Positions 10,062-24,467 of a stretch of DNA of 58,744 bases are shown piece after piece. Where the stretch lies: positions 1 to 58,744 of the forward strand of contig CABYBM010000003.1 in assembly GCA_902517175.1 (NCBI GenBank), given 5' to 3'. Numbering within the stretch: position 1 is the first letter of the stretch; every line of letters starts with the position of its first letter. The notes beneath the pieces are model-generated. The model was given only the letters and a program-made list of their open reading frames with translations, searched no databases and was not told the origin of the DNA. The position numbers were made by a program, and so were the translations under genes. The DNA comes from an uncultured Pelagibacteraceae bacterium. Its GTDB lineage: Bacteria > Pseudomonadota > Alphaproteobacteria > Pelagibacterales > Pelagibacteraceae.

Positions 10062-10778
10062 TTAACCACTAGGTGTTCCAATCATTCCACCTCCTCCATC
10101 TCCACCACCTGAGTCCGTATCAGTTGTTTTTATTTTATAGTCTGATTGGAAATATAAATATTTTCTTTTTTTTCCATTATTCAAAAACATCTCAACTCTA
10201 CCAATATAAATTGGATCATCGAATACTAAGTTATTTTGATAGGTACAGCCACCCCATCTGCATACCTTAAATGTTTCTACTTTTTTTGTTTCATTATTGT
10301 CTTTACATTTTAAAAATCTGTTTTCATTAAATATTGCGTTCCATTTTTGCTCTTTGTTTCTTGGAGCATCATTATTTTGATTTTCATAAATATTGTCAGT
10401 CTTAGTATTATTTGAGCTGTTTGATGAATTTCCACAATTCAAACTTGCATTCCAGCCATTAGTATTTAAGTGATCTGAAAATTTTTTTAAACTGCTTGCA
10501 TCACTGCCATCTGCAAACGACATTGTACCATCATTATTATATATAATATTTTCATTATCTGAATTTGTGCCGTATAAAGTGTTTTTGCTACCGATGACAT
10601 CTTCGGCTATCATTTCAGTTAAATAGTTTGCTTTTGTTCTGTCTCCTGAATTATCAATAGATTGGACTGAAAAATTTGTCATTTGTAATATGGCTATAAA
10701 ACCAATTCCGACAATAGCAGTCGATACTAAAGCCTCTAAAATTGATAAACCAGAATTATTAGATCTTTTTTTCTTCAT
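10062..10778 (-). CDS. pilV: PilV-like minor pilin (start moved to MKKKRSNN)
   Basis: SG|LSILEALVSTAIVGIGFIAILQM; ATG at 10778 lies just after the upstream pilin stop; Gly-rich C-terminus. Confidence 0.8.
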   Translation of the reverse strand: MKKKRSNNSGLSILEALVSTAIVGIGFIAILQMTNFSVQSIDNSGDRTKANYLTEMIAEDVIGSKNTLYGTNSDNENIIYNNDGTMSFADGSDASSLKKFSDHLNTNGWNASLNCGNSSNSSNNTKTDNIYENQNNDAPRNKEQKWNAIFNENRFLKCKDNNETKKVETFKVCRWGGCTYQNNLVFDDPIYIGRVEMFLNNGKKRKYLYFQSDYKIKTTDTDSGGGDGGGGMIGTPSG

Positions 10779-10780
10779 AT

Positions 10781-11554
10781 TTATTGAGCAACCCAATTTC
10801 CACCGGTCCATTCTTTTTTGCCGTCCTCAGGATCAATTGTATACACATTATTAAATCTTTCATATGTGATATTACCAAATCTTGACCATTCTATAACGTA
10901 TAGATTATCATGTTCAGTTATTGGTTCACCTGTTACGTTATCAATATCACATTCAAATCTTAATTTGGATCTATTACAAATAAATAAAAAGTTATCTACA
11001 ATAACGTCATCTGTCCCCGAAACCAATTGACCATTACCACTATACCATTGGTCATTTTTACCAAAACAAACTGCGCCTATTTCATCACGCCAAGTGGTTG
11101 CAACATTTTCTAATATTATTTGTCTTACTTCTATCTTATCTAAGTCAATTACTTGGTTTCTATCTGGGTCTGGATCTTCATCCCAGTAATCTTGATCAGC
11201 AATATTGCATCGATTATTTGGTTTTTGCCACCAATCACTTTCTCCATTATTTAGAAGTGCACCAATTGTACTTGATTTCATTCCTTTTGAAGTGACAATT
11301 AACCCATCCTCTCCATTTATCAGTTGACCCTCTTTAATATCCACTTGAACAAATGCATATTGGCCTCTTTGAACTTGTGAATTTATTCCTTCAATTAAAG
11401 ATCTTATTTTAATTACCTCACTTCTGACTAGTCTATCTTTTCGCCATTCTGAAAAATTTGGATAGCCAACAGCTGATATGACGCCAATGATTACAACGAC
11501 AATAATTAATTCAAGGATATTAAACCCTTTAATCTTCTCGTCCTGCACTTGCAT
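10781..11554 (-). CDS. Type IV pilin / GspH-FimT-like pseudopilin
   Basis: KG|FNILELIIVVVIIGVISAVGYPNF prepilin motif. Confidence 0.8.
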   Translation of the reverse strand: MQVQDEKIKGFNILELIIVVVIIGVISAVGYPNFSEWRKDRLVRSEVIKIRSLIEGINSQVQRGQYAFVQVDIKEGQLINGEDGLIVTSKGMKSSTIGALLNNGESDWWQKPNNRCNIADQDYWDEDPDPDRNQVIDLDKIEVRQIILENVATTWRDEIGAVCFGKNDQWYSGNGQLVSGTDDVIVDNFLFICNRSKLRFECDIDNVTGEPITEHDNLYVIEWSRFGNITYERFNNVYTIDPEDGKKEWTGGNWVAQ

Positions 11555-12542
11555 CTATCTTGCCTGCTTTAACTAATTCTTCTAAAGATTTAGTCATTGT
11601 GATCATACCATCTCTCACTGCAGTTTGCATAATGCTTGGTATTTGATGAATTTTAGCTTCTCTAATTAAGTTTTGAATTGGAGCAGTACACTTCATCACT
11701 TCGAAAGCTGCACATCGGCCTTGACCATCTTTTGTTTTAAGAAGTCTTTGAGTAACTACCATCTTTAAAGAAGATGATATCTGAGCTCTTATTTGAGCTT
11801 GTTGTTCGGGTGGAAAAACATCTATAATTCTATTTATTGTATTTGGGGCACCACTAGTGTGGAGGGTTCCAAAAACTAAGTGTCCTGTTTCAGCAGCAGT
11901 GAGTGCGAGAGAAACAGTTTCTAAATCTCTCATCTCACCAACTAGAATTACATCTGGATCTTCTCTTAGTGCAGCCTTTAATGCACTAGCAAATGTTTTG
12001 GTTTGTTTGCCTACCTCTCTATGAGACACGATACTTTGTAAGTCTTTATGAATAAATTCGACTGGATCTTCAACTGTAATAATATTTGCAGTTCTAGTCT
12101 TATTAATTTCGTTTACAATTGCCGCAAGTGTCGTAGACTTACCTGATCCAGTTGGTCCAGTAACCAATACCAAACCTTTATGCATATCCACTATGTCATA
12201 TAGAACTTGTGGTAAATCAAATTGTTCCATTTCAGGAATTACACTCTCTACTCTTCTTAATACAGCAGCTGTACCTTGAATAGTTTTATAAAAATTAGCT
12301 CTAAATCTTAACCCGCTTAATGTTACTGACGAGTCTAGTTCATGAGTTTCGCTAAACCTCTTCATTTCAATTTCGTTACAATTAGTAGATATCAGATCTT
12401 GAAGATCTTGTTCTTTAACAGTTATTTCTTTAATTTTATGTATTTCTCCAGTTTGTCTAAACGCTAATGGCCAACCAGTTCTTATATGAAAGTCAGAAAT
12501 TTTTTTATTATTTTTTGCTAATTCTTCTAATTTTTCAAACAT
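11529..12542 (-). CDS. pilT: Type IV pilus retraction ATPase
   Basis: Walker A GPTGSGKST, GEMRDLETVSLALTAAETGHLVFGTLHT, AIRNLIRE-like PIQNLIRE motif. Confidence 0.93.
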   Translation of the reverse strand: MFEKLEELAKNNKKISDFHIRTGWPLAFRQTGEIHKIKEITVKEQDLQDLISTNCNEIEMKRFSETHELDSSVTLSGLRFRANFYKTIQGTAAVLRRVESVIPEMEQFDLPQVLYDIVDMHKGLVLVTGPTGSGKSTTLAAIVNEINKTRTANIITVEDPVEFIHKDLQSIVSHREVGKQTKTFASALKAALREDPDVILVGEMRDLETVSLALTAAETGHLVFGTLHTSGAPNTINRIIDVFPPEQQAQIRAQISSSLKMVVTQRLLKTKDGQGRCAAFEVMKCTAPIQNLIREAKIHQIPSIMQTAVRDGMITMTKSLEELVKAGKIDASAGRED

Positions 12543-12694
12543 GTTAAATTTCTATATACAAATATTAATAAAAACAATATTTACTTGATTTTAAATGCCC
12601 AAAATAAGTTTTTTTTCTTTAATATGGAGGTGTTAGTGTACTCAAAATAGGTACTTATATAGAATATCTTTGATAATAAAGAATTTTAATTTAA

Positions 12695-13357
12695 TTACAG
12701 AACTTTCCAATCCGTTTCAAAAGTAACATAATTAACTTGAATACATCGTCTTTCTTTAACAATTTTTTTCTTTTCCATACCATGCCAAGTATTAGGCCCA
12801 CTTGTAAACATATAGCCGTAGTTATTTCTGTAAGGAACTGTTTTTACTTTTTCTAATTTTTCATTATAAAAATCTGTCCCCAAATCTTCAGACTCATTAG
12901 CATGATTAACAAATATTAAGCCTGACATTAGCTTTTCTTCAATATCACAATGAGGTTTAAGCCAAAAACCCTCTCTGTCACAAATAACCTCAACTCTGAC
13001 ATAAGAATTTGACAAATCTTTGTTAATCATATTTGAAATAGTTTGATGTACATCTTTCGACTGCAATTCATTAATAAATTTTACTAAGTTTGGAAATTGT
13101 TTTTCATTTTCTTTTGTTACAAAACACCTAAATCTTATTGCCTCACCTCCTGATGCTATACCTTTCCTAAACTTAGCTGCTCCACCATCTATTGCTCTGG
13201 TTCCATCATAGTTTAAATTGTGTTTAGTAACATCTGGGATATCTGCTTTGATAACTTCTTCAATAGATGCTTCTGTTAAAGCATTATTATACTCCCAATG
13301 ATCAAAAGGAAATTTATGTTTTTTTGATTGATTTTGAATAGAGTTTAAAAATGACAT
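12695..13357 (-). CDS. Fe(II)/2-oxoglutarate-dependent oxygenase-like protein
   Basis: HxD (PHCD), distal His (TWHG) and downstream Arg (KERR) in the order of the 2OG oxygenase fold. Confidence 0.6.
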   Translation of the reverse strand: MSFLNSIQNQSKKHKFPFDHWEYNNALTEASIEEVIKADIPDVTKHNLNYDGTRAIDGGAAKFRKGIASGGEAIRFRCFVTKENEKQFPNLVKFINELQSKDVHQTISNMINKDLSNSYVRVEVICDREGFWLKPHCDIEEKLMSGLIFVNHANESEDLGTDFYNEKLEKVKTVPYRNNYGYMFTSGPNTWHGMEKKKIVKERRCIQVNYVTFETDWKVL

Positions 13358-14301
13358 TAGGAATTAATTTTTTCTTTGATAATATTAGCTACTCTATTAG
13401 TTTCGTTGAGCTTTTCATAGTTCCAAATTTCAACTTCTTCTCCTAAGTTTCTTGTTATATTTAACTCTCTAAATAAATTTCGAAATCTTTGAAATTTTTT
13501 ATCTTTTTTTTTTGGTAAAATATTTGCAACATATATGGGCTTACCAGTCAAAGCAGCTTCAGAAATCATTGAGCTTGAGTCGCAAGTGACCACTATATTT
13601 TCTGATATTGCAAGTGCAGATAAGTATGCTTTTTTATCTACATCCATTATTATAGTGTGATTTTCACCAAAAAATTCCTTAGCATAATGAATTGTACTTA
13701 ATGGTGTTCTCATTGAAGGAATAACTACAAGTTGAAAATCATGTTTTTTCATTAATTTATAAATCATCGAAAAAATATTTTTAATGTTTTTTGTTGAATA
13801 ATCATAATATTTTGTTGGTCCTCCCATAATTAAAGCCCATATTTTTCTGTCATCTTTTTTAATAAAAGAGCTTAAATATTCTTTATTTTCTGAAATTTCT
13901 TCCTCTGTTAAGTAATGAATTGCTCCTTTTGTACTTATAACATTTTCTCCTTCTATTGCATCGTGTTCTGGCGCAACAATAAAATCAAAATGCTTAAAAT
14001 CTACTTTTGGATCTTGAATGTGAATATTAAATATTTTTTTATTAGAAATATTTTTTAAGTGAATTGAAGGAATAACACTTTTTCTTCCACACGAAATTAT
14101 TAAATCAAAATCTGTTTCATCTATTTTTTTATAAACTGTTTGTGAAATTGGAGAGAATCTTGGTGGGATAATTTTCCAAATATTATTTGTTTCAACCTTG
14201 CAGTGAATGAAATCAATATCAAGAGCTTTTGCTAAACCCTCCACTTGGCTAATCATTCCGTGCATGCCCTGAGTTAATAATATACCTTTTAATTTTGTCA
14301 T
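13357..14301 (-). CDS. ELM1-like (mitochondrial fission ELM1 family) GT-B-fold protein
   Basis: ILLTQGMHGMISQVEGLAKAL, LIISCGRKSV, ALIMGGPTKYY, VTCDSSSMISEAALTGKPIYV. Confidence 0.75.
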   Translation of the reverse strand: MTKLKGILLTQGMHGMISQVEGLAKALDIDFIHCKVETNNIWKIIPPRFSPISQTVYKKIDETDFDLIISCGRKSVIPSIHLKNISNKKIFNIHIQDPKVDFKHFDFIVAPEHDAIEGENVISTKGAIHYLTEEEISENKEYLSSFIKKDDRKIWALIMGGPTKYYDYSTKNIKNIFSMIYKLMKKHDFQLVVIPSMRTPLSTIHYAKEFFGENHTIIMDVDKKAYLSALAISENIVVTCDSSSMISEAALTGKPIYVANILPKKKDKKFQRFRNLFRELNITRNLGEEVEIWNYEKLNETNRVANIIKEKINS

Positions 14302-14322
14302 TTATCCTTATATAACTTTTGA

Positions 14323-15270
14323 ATGAGTGATAATCCAATAAAACACACAAAAGTGTTAATAATTGGATCTGGACCAGCTGGATACACTGCAGCAGTTTAT
14401 GCTGCTCGTGCAATGTTAAATCCTATTTTAGTTTATGGTGCAGAGCCAGGTGGACAATTAACAACTACAACTGATGTGGAAAATTATCCAGGATTTGCAG
14501 ATGCCATCCAGGGCCCGTGGTTAATGGATCAAATGAAAGATCAAGCTAAAGGAGTTGGAACAGAAATGATTGAAGATCATATTTCATCTGTGAATTTGAA
14601 ATCTCAACCTTTTGAGGCTATTGGTGATAGTGGTCAAAAATATACTGCTGACAGTATAATTATTTCAACAGGTGCTCAAGCAAGATGGTTAAATATTAAG
14701 TCAGAACAAGAATTCAGAGGGTATGGTGTCTCGGCATGTGCAACATGCGATGGTTTCTTTTTTAAAGATAAAGAAGTTGCGGTAGTCGGTGGAGGTAACG
14801 CTGCAGTTGAGGAAGCGATGTTTCTTACAAAATTTGCATCAAAAGTAAAGTTGATACACAGGCGTGATAGTTTAAGAGCTGAAAAAATGCTTCAGAAAAA
14901 ATTAATGGAAAATAAAAAAATAGAAATTATTTGGGACTCTGTAGTTGAAGATGTAATAGGTGATAATGAGCCTAAAAATGTAAAAGGAATAAAAATTAAA
15001 AACGTTAAAACAAACAATGTTGAAGAAATAAAACTTGATGGAGTATTTATAGCGATTGGTCATGACCCAGCTACGTCTTTATTTAAAAAACAGTTGGATA
15101 TGGATAACGAAGGTTATTTAATTACTAAACCAGACTCAACTGAAACCAATGTACCAGGTGTTTATGCGGCTGGAGATGTTAAAGATAAAACATTTAGGCA
15201 AGCTGTTACAGCTGCAGGAATGGGATGTATGGCAGCTTTAGAAGCTGAAAAACACCTTTCACATAACTAA
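14323..15270 (+). CDS. trxB: Thioredoxin-disulfide reductase
   Basis: GSGPAGYTAAVYAARA, redox CATC, GGGNAAVEEA, GVYAAGDVKDKTFRQAVTAAG. Confidence 0.97.
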   Translation: MSDNPIKHTKVLIIGSGPAGYTAAVYAARAMLNPILVYGAEPGGQLTTTTDVENYPGFADAIQGPWLMDQMKDQAKGVGTEMIEDHISSVNLKSQPFEAIGDSGQKYTADSIIISTGAQARWLNIKSEQEFRGYGVSACATCDGFFFKDKEVAVVGGGNAAVEEAMFLTKFASKVKLIHRRDSLRAEKMLQKKLMENKKIEIIWDSVVEDVIGDNEPKNVKGIKIKNVKTNNVEEIKLDGVFIAIGHDPATSLFKKQLDMDNEGYLITKPDSTETNVPGVYAAGDVKDKTFRQAVTAAGMGCMAALEAEKHLSHN

Positions 15271-16293
15271 ATGTTAGAAAAAGTATTACTTACTGGCATA
15301 AGTGGTTTTGTTGCAAAACATGTTGCTATTGAATTACTAAATTCAGGTTATGAAGTTTTAGGTACTGTTAGGAATTCAAAATCAATTGATCAAACAAAAA
15401 AAACATTAGAAGAAAATAATGTTGCAATTAATAATTTATCTTTTGTAGAATTAGATTTATTAAAAGATGAAGGATGGAATGAAGCTGCAAAAGGATGTAA
15501 ATATATCATTCATGTAGCCTCTCCTTTCCCTCTTAAAGTTTCAAACGATAGGGAGTCGCTTACCCCAGCTGCAAAAGATGGAACACTTAGAGTTTTAAAT
15601 GCAGGAATAAATGCAGGTGTTGAACATTTTGTCAAAACATCTTCCATTGTATGTATGTTCAGAAAACCAAACAGATCAAACCCTTACACATTTGGTGAAA
15701 ATGATTGGACTGACTTAGATTGGGATAAAACTACAGATTATTTTGTTTCAAAAACTAGAGCGGAAAAAGCTGCGTGGGAACTTATGGAGAGTAAAGGTTT
15801 AAAAAATAATCTTACTTGTATCAATCCTGGATTTGTTTTGGGAAATTTTTTGAACGAGAAAAATTGTACTTCAATGGAATATGTTAAACAATTACTTCAA
15901 GGAAAATTTCCAGCTGCACCAAAATTTTCAGTAATGATATCTCACGTAAAAGATATTGCAAAAGCACATGTTCTATCTTTGAAAAATAAAAGAGCTGGGG
16001 GTAGAAGATTGATTGTTGGTTCTGAGGTAAGAAGCATTCTTGAATTATCACAGATAATGGCCAAAAATATTCCTAGCCATGCAAAAAAGCTTCCAAAAAG
16101 AGAATTGCCTAATTTTATGGTAAAACTTCTAAGTTATGTAGATACAAGTGCAAAAAATATGGTCCCTGATCTAGGACTGAAAATGCAAACAGACCAAACA
16201 TACGCAGAAGACATTCTTCAAATGAAATTCATAGAATCTGAAATTGCTGTGGTTGATGCAGCAAAATCAGTAATAAGATTAAATTTAGCCTGA
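15271..16293 (+). CDS. NAD(P)-dependent epimerase/dehydratase (dihydroflavonol-4-reductase-like extended SDR)
   Basis: LLTGISGFVAKHVAIELL Rossmann motif; YFVSKTRAEKAAW (YxxxK). Confidence 0.85.
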   Translation: MLEKVLLTGISGFVAKHVAIELLNSGYEVLGTVRNSKSIDQTKKTLEENNVAINNLSFVELDLLKDEGWNEAAKGCKYIIHVASPFPLKVSNDRESLTPAAKDGTLRVLNAGINAGVEHFVKTSSIVCMFRKPNRSNPYTFGENDWTDLDWDKTTDYFVSKTRAEKAAWELMESKGLKNNLTCINPGFVLGNFLNEKNCTSMEYVKQLLQGKFPAAPKFSVMISHVKDIAKAHVLSLKNKRAGGRRLIVGSEVRSILELSQIMAKNIPSHAKKLPKRELPNFMVKLLSYVDTSAKNMVPDLGLKMQTDQTYAEDILQMKFIESEIAVVDAAKSVIRLNLA

Positions 16294-16940
16294 AGCTAAC
16301 TCAACTATTTCATTAGATTCGAAAATAGTTTTTTCTAAATTTTCGTTTGCAATTTTTATCATAGCTTGTGCAACAATTTTTGAATTGATTGGCTTCATCT
16401 TTTTTAATGGCCCTAATAACAAAGGTGACAATAAACTAAAAGTCAAAATACCTATTTTTTCACCTACTCTATTCTCTTTTCTATCTCCCTTTAAAAAAGA
16501 AGGTCTTAATATTCCTAAATTAGAGAAGGTTAATTTTTTTAATTCTTCTTCAACTAAACCTTTGAATTTTACGTAATCTCCTGAACTTTTTGGATTAGCG
16601 TATATTGAAGAGATAAAAATAAATGAATTTACTAAATTTGCTTTTGCAATTTGTGCAATTTTTTTTGGTATATCTAGCTCTACTTTTTGATATTCATTTT
16701 TGTCAGGTGAATTTTGCCTAGTAGTGCCAATACAAAAAAAACAATCATCTCCTTTAATATCTTCTTTGTGGTTTTCTAAATTATTGAAATTAGTTTCAAT
16801 AATTTCAATTTTAGGTTCATTAATAACTGGTTCTGAACGTACAAATATCTTTACTTTGTTATAATTATCATTTTTTATTAATTGCTCAAGAAGATGCCCA
16901 CCAATTAAACCTGAAGAACCAAAGACTACGGCTGTTTTCA

Positions 16941-16941
<1 letters not shown>
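16285..16941 (-). CDS. NAD(P)H-binding atypical SDR (HTATIP2-like)
   Basis: VVFGSSGLIGGHLLEQL; FFCIGTTRQNSPDKNEYQKVELD. Confidence 0.8.
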
Positions 16942-20332
<3,391 letters not shown>

Positions 20333-20351
<19 letters not shown>

Positions 20352-21088
20352 TCATTACGGGTGGAGCTACCAGAATTGGTGCTGCAATTGCAAAACAATT
20401 ATCTGGCCCTAATAAAGAAATACTAATTCACTTTAATAAATCAAAATCAAAAGCTGAAAAACTCAAAATAGAATTAGAGATAAATGGTACTAAAGTTTAT
20501 CTTGTCAAAGGTGATTTGAGCAAAGAAAATGATGTAAGCAAAATTGTTAAATATGCAAAATCAAAATTAAAATATTTTGATTGTTTGATAAATAATGCCT
20601 CACTATTTGAAAATGACAAACTCGAAAATTTTACAACAGATAGCTGGGATAAGCATTTAAAAACTAATTTAAGAGCCCCCGCCCAATTATCAAAAGAATT
20701 TGCTAAAAATTTTAAGGGAAAAAACAACAATATAATTAACATAATTGATCAGAGAGTTTTTAAATTAACTCCATACTTTTTTTCATATACCATAAGTAAA
20801 ACTGGTCTTTATACACTTACAAAAACAAGTGCTATGAGTTTGGCACCCAATATAAGAGTTAATGGAATTGCTCCAGGACCAACCATCAAAAATCAAAGAC
20901 AAACTGAAAAACATTTTAGAAAACAGTATTTAGCAACACCTTTAAAAAGACAAGTTGATGTTGAACAAATATGTAATGCTGTTGACTTTTTTATTAAAAA
21001 TAGATCTATTACTGGACAAGTAATTTCAGTTGATAGTGGTCAAAGTCTAAACTGGCAAACACCAGATATTATGGGTGGAAAAGAATGA
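20333..21088 (+). CDS. SDR-family oxidoreductase, pteridine reductase / FolM-like
   Basis: [37 protein letters not shown]; adjacent to folB. Confidence 0.75.
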
Positions 21089-22218
21089 AAAAAATTTTTT
21101 TAATATTATTTGCTACTATTTTAATATCGAATGTATTTGCACATGATACAAAAAAAATAAATTTTGACCCTCAAACAAATTGTACGAAAAAAAAATCTGC
21201 GCTTAATTGGGTTTCAAGAAATAAAACTACAAAAGGTGGTGAACTAATAAAATTTCAGTCTTATACTGGATTTGACCAAAGAACAGTTCTTATTGATGGT
21301 CATAAAAATAACCCAATAGAAATAACAGGATACCTGCAATTACCAAAAGGTTCTGATAAAGTGCCAATAGTAATTTGGACACATAGCAGTGGTGGTCCCG
21401 CTGAATATGCATGGAATGACTTTGTCTATCATGGTACTCAAAATTTATTGGATGCTGGAATAGCAGTTATGTATGTCGATAATTTTTGTCATAGAGGTGC
21501 AAAAGATACTTGGAGAGATCAATCAAAAGTTCCACTTATTAATGGAGCAATAGATGCAATCATGGCATACAAATTACTACAATCTCATCCAAGATCTAAT
21601 GGTAAGTTTGGAACTACTGGTCATTCAAGAGGTGGGAATAACAGTCTATATTTAGCAGATGTAAAGTTCACATCTTTATTTTTAGAAGGAACAAATGGAT
21701 TTGATGCAATATTACCTGAAGCAGCAGAATGCAGGCTCGCAGGTTTTTTTGATAAACCAGAACTAACATCAAATACTAAATTACTTTACGTCCATGGTGC
21801 TGCTGATGATTACACTTTGCCAAAGCCTTGCCAGGATTATGTAAAAAAAATCAAAGCAGACCCTGGACAGATCAATATTGATATAAAAGAAGGTTGGTAT
21901 CATGGATTTCATTACGGTCAAAAACCTAAAAAATATCAAGCAATGACTGTTAGTAAATGTCCTGCTTTTTTTGTGGATAATAAAGGAAACGTTGTTGGAA
22001 ATGAATGGCCAGATTTAGTTTTAAAAAAGTATAAGTTATATCCTTCGATTGATAAATTTTATGAAGCAGCTCAAGTCAATCCTAAAAAAACATGGAAAAA
22101 TTCATTTAAAATTTTAAAAAAAGAAAAATGTTTAGATAGGGGTGTAATGATTGGTGGAGATCATATGGATGAGTATATGCCTCAATTTATAAATTTTTTT
22201 AAAGAAAATTTACTGTAA
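21085..22218 (+). CDS. Secreted dienelactone hydrolase-like alpha/beta hydrolase
   Basis: Signal peptide; GTTGHSRGGNNS nucleophile elbow; late His (WYHGFHYG). Confidence 0.8.
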   Translation: MKKIFLILFATILISNVFAHDTKKINFDPQTNCTKKKSALNWVSRNKTTKGGELIKFQSYTGFDQRTVLIDGHKNNPIEITGYLQLPKGSDKVPIVIWTHSSGGPAEYAWNDFVYHGTQNLLDAGIAVMYVDNFCHRGAKDTWRDQSKVPLINGAIDAIMAYKLLQSHPRSNGKFGTTGHSRGGNNSLYLADVKFTSLFLEGTNGFDAILPEAAECRLAGFFDKPELTSNTKLLYVHGAADDYTLPKPCQDYVKKIKADPGQINIDIKEGWYHGFHYGQKPKKYQAMTVSKCPAFFVDNKGNVVGNEWPDLVLKKYKLYPSIDKFYEAAQVNPKKTWKNSFKILKKEKCLDRGVMIGGDHMDEYMPQFINFFKENLL

Positions 22219-22643
22219 TGAAAAGAAATAATCTTAAAATAGTTAAAATTGATAAAAATAAAACCTTATTTAATTATGAGAAGAAAATTTTAATTAAAGA
22301 GTTAATTTTAGATTTAAAACTTGGTTATTACGACTTTGAAAAAGAGAAGTCGCAGAAAGTTAAATTTAATCTTGAGTTAGACTATGAAGATAAAAAACCA
22401 ACAAATGATAATGATATTAAATCAATTGTAAATTATGGAAAATTAGTAAAGCTCATAAAAAAACTTACTAAAAATAAACATTATAATTTCCTTGAAACAC
22501 TAGCAGAAGACGTTTTTGATGTTTTATTTAAAGATAAACGAATTGGTAAAATAACACTTCAAATTGAGAAATTAGAAATAATGAAAAATTGCTCATCTGT
22601 TGGAATTCAAATATCAAAAAAAAGAAGTAATGCTAAGCCCTGA
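22218..22643 (+). CDS. folB: Dihydroneopterin aldolase
   Basis: [31 protein letters not shown]...[13 protein letters not shown]...[10 protein letters not shown]. Confidence 0.8.
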   Translation: MKRNNLKIVKIDKNKTLFNYEKKILIKELILDLKLGYYDFEKEKSQKVKFNLELDYEDKKPTNDNDIKSIVNYGKLVKLIKKLTKNKHYNFLETLAEDVFDVLFKDKRIGKITLQIEKLEIMKNCSSVGIQISKKRSNAKP

Positions 22644-24465
22644 TCAAGGAAAAGAAGTAATAAAAAAAGAACTACCTTTAATTCCTAAATTACCTGGAGT
22701 TTATAGAATGCTAAACTCTAAAAGTGAAATTCTTTATGTCGGAAAAGCAAAAAACTTGCCTAATAGGCTAAAAAGTTACGTTTCAGAAAAAAATCACATT
22801 ATTCGAACAGAAAGAATGTTGTCGCAAACAACTAAGCTTGAAATAACGACTACTTCTAATGAAAGTGAAGCATTACTTTTAGAAGCAAATTTAATAAAAA
22901 AATTCAAACCACGATTCAATATTTTACTAAAAGACGATAAGTCATTTCCTTATATTTATATTTCTGATCATAAATTTCCAAGAATTGAGAGGCACCGTGG
23001 TGCCAAAAATAAACCTGGAAAATATTACGGACCTTTTGCAAGTTCTTTAGCTGTGAATATGGCAATTAAAACTATACAAAAAAATTTTTTATTAAGATCT
23101 TGTACTGATAAGCAAGTAGACGCAGCAGATAAAACTTGTTTTAATTATTTTCTAAAAAGATGCGCGGGACCTTGTGGGGGAAAAATTGATAAGGACGATT
23201 ACGCAAAATTTGTTGAAGCTGCAGATGAATTTTTGAGCAAGGGTAAATCTAGAAAAATTCAAAAGACACTATCCGCTCAAATGGAGGATGCTAGTGAAGA
23301 ACTTGATTTTGAAAAAGCTGCAATAATGAGAGATAAAATTAAATCTTTAAATATAATTCAATCTTCATTAACAATCAGTGAAGCAAATCTTATAGAAGCA
23401 GATGTTATAGCTGGATATAAGGAGTCAGGTAAATCATGCATTCAAGTTTTTTTTTATAGATCAAAACAAAATTGGGGTAATCAAGCATTTTTTCCTAAGC
23501 ATGATCCAGATGAAAAACTAAAAGAAGTATTAAATTCATTTGTTTCTCAGTTTTATGAAAATAAAGCTGTACCCAGTTCAATTATTATAAGTGAAGATAT
23601 TAAAGAAAAAAAATTGATAGAAAAAACTTTATCAAAAAAAGAAGGAAAACAAATTAGCATCTCTACAGCAAAGAAAGGTTCAAAACTAAAAGTAATAAAT
23701 TTAGCGATCAAAAATGCAAAAGACAGCTTAAATAGAAAACTATATGAAAGTCAAAATAACAGAAGTTTACTGGATGAAATTGCAAAAAAATTTAAATTAG
23801 AAAATAGTATTAGCGTCATTGAGGTTTATGATAATAGCCACATTCAAGGAACAAATAGTGTTGGTGGGCTCATTACATATGGTGAAGAAGGATTTATTAA
23901 AAAAAGATATAGAAAATTTAATATTAAAACTGAAGAATATAAGCAGGATGATTACGGTATGATCAAAGAAGTTTTAACTAGAAGATTTAAACGAGCTATT
24001 CAAGAAAAAGGAAATTTTCTTTCTTTTCCAGATCTCGTATTGATTGATGGTGGTAAAGGCCAATATTCGTCTGCAAGAGAAACGATGAATGATTTAGGAT
24101 TAAATGAAGTTCCTATTATAGCAATTGCAAAAGGGAAATTTAGGAATAGTGGTAATGAAACTTTTTTTCATAATGGTAAAGAGTTTAAATTTTCAAAAAA
24201 TGATCCCACTCTATTCTTTCTGCAAAGAATTAGAGACGAAGCACATAGATTCGCTATAACCGCTCATAGAGCAAGGCGGAAAAAGGGAATTAGCAAATCT
24301 CTACTAGATCAAATTGAAGGAATTGGATCAGTGCGAAAAAGATCATTATTAAACCATTTTGGATCAGCTAGATCTGTAGAATCTGCAAGTTTAGATGAAA
24401 TAAAATCTGTTGAAGGTGTTGAGGAAAAAGTAGCAAAAAAGATATATAATTTCTTTCACGAATAA
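22630..24465 (+). CDS. uvrC: Excinuclease ABC subunit C (likely start MLSPDQGK)
   Basis: GIY-YIG N-terminus ([26 protein letters not shown]), UVR motif, DNSHIQGT, HhH C-terminus. Confidence 0.97.
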   Translation: MLSPDQGKEVIKKELPLIPKLPGVYRMLNSKSEILYVGKAKNLPNRLKSYVSEKNHIIRTERMLSQTTKLEITTTSNESEALLLEANLIKKFKPRFNILLKDDKSFPYIYISDHKFPRIERHRGAKNKPGKYYGPFASSLAVNMAIKTIQKNFLLRSCTDKQVDAADKTCFNYFLKRCAGPCGGKIDKDDYAKFVEAADEFLSKGKSRKIQKTLSAQMEDASEELDFEKAAIMRDKIKSLNIIQSSLTISEANLIEADVIAGYKESGKSCIQVFFYRSKQNWGNQAFFPKHDPDEKLKEVLNSFVSQFYENKAVPSSIIISEDIKEKKLIEKTLSKKEGKQISISTAKKGSKLKVINLAIKNAKDSLNRKLYESQNNRSLLDEIAKKFKLENSISVIEVYDNSHIQGTNSVGGLITYGEEGFIKKRYRKFNIKTEEYKQDDYGMIKEVLTRRFKRAIQEKGNFLSFPDLVLIDGGKGQYSSARETMNDLGLNEVPIIAIAKGKFRNSGNETFFHNGKEFKFSKNDPTLFFLQRIRDEAHRFAITAHRARRKKGISKSLLDQIEGIGSVRKRSLLNHFGSARSVESASLDEIKSVEGVEEKVAKKIYNFFHE

Positions 24466-24467
24466 TT

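Noticed and set aside
12626-12660. SD-like ATGGAGGTG in the pilT/oxygenase intergenic region suggesting a small ORF
   Set aside because: Only a few codons follow (MEVLVYSK stop); no supporting structure or conservation can be assessed.
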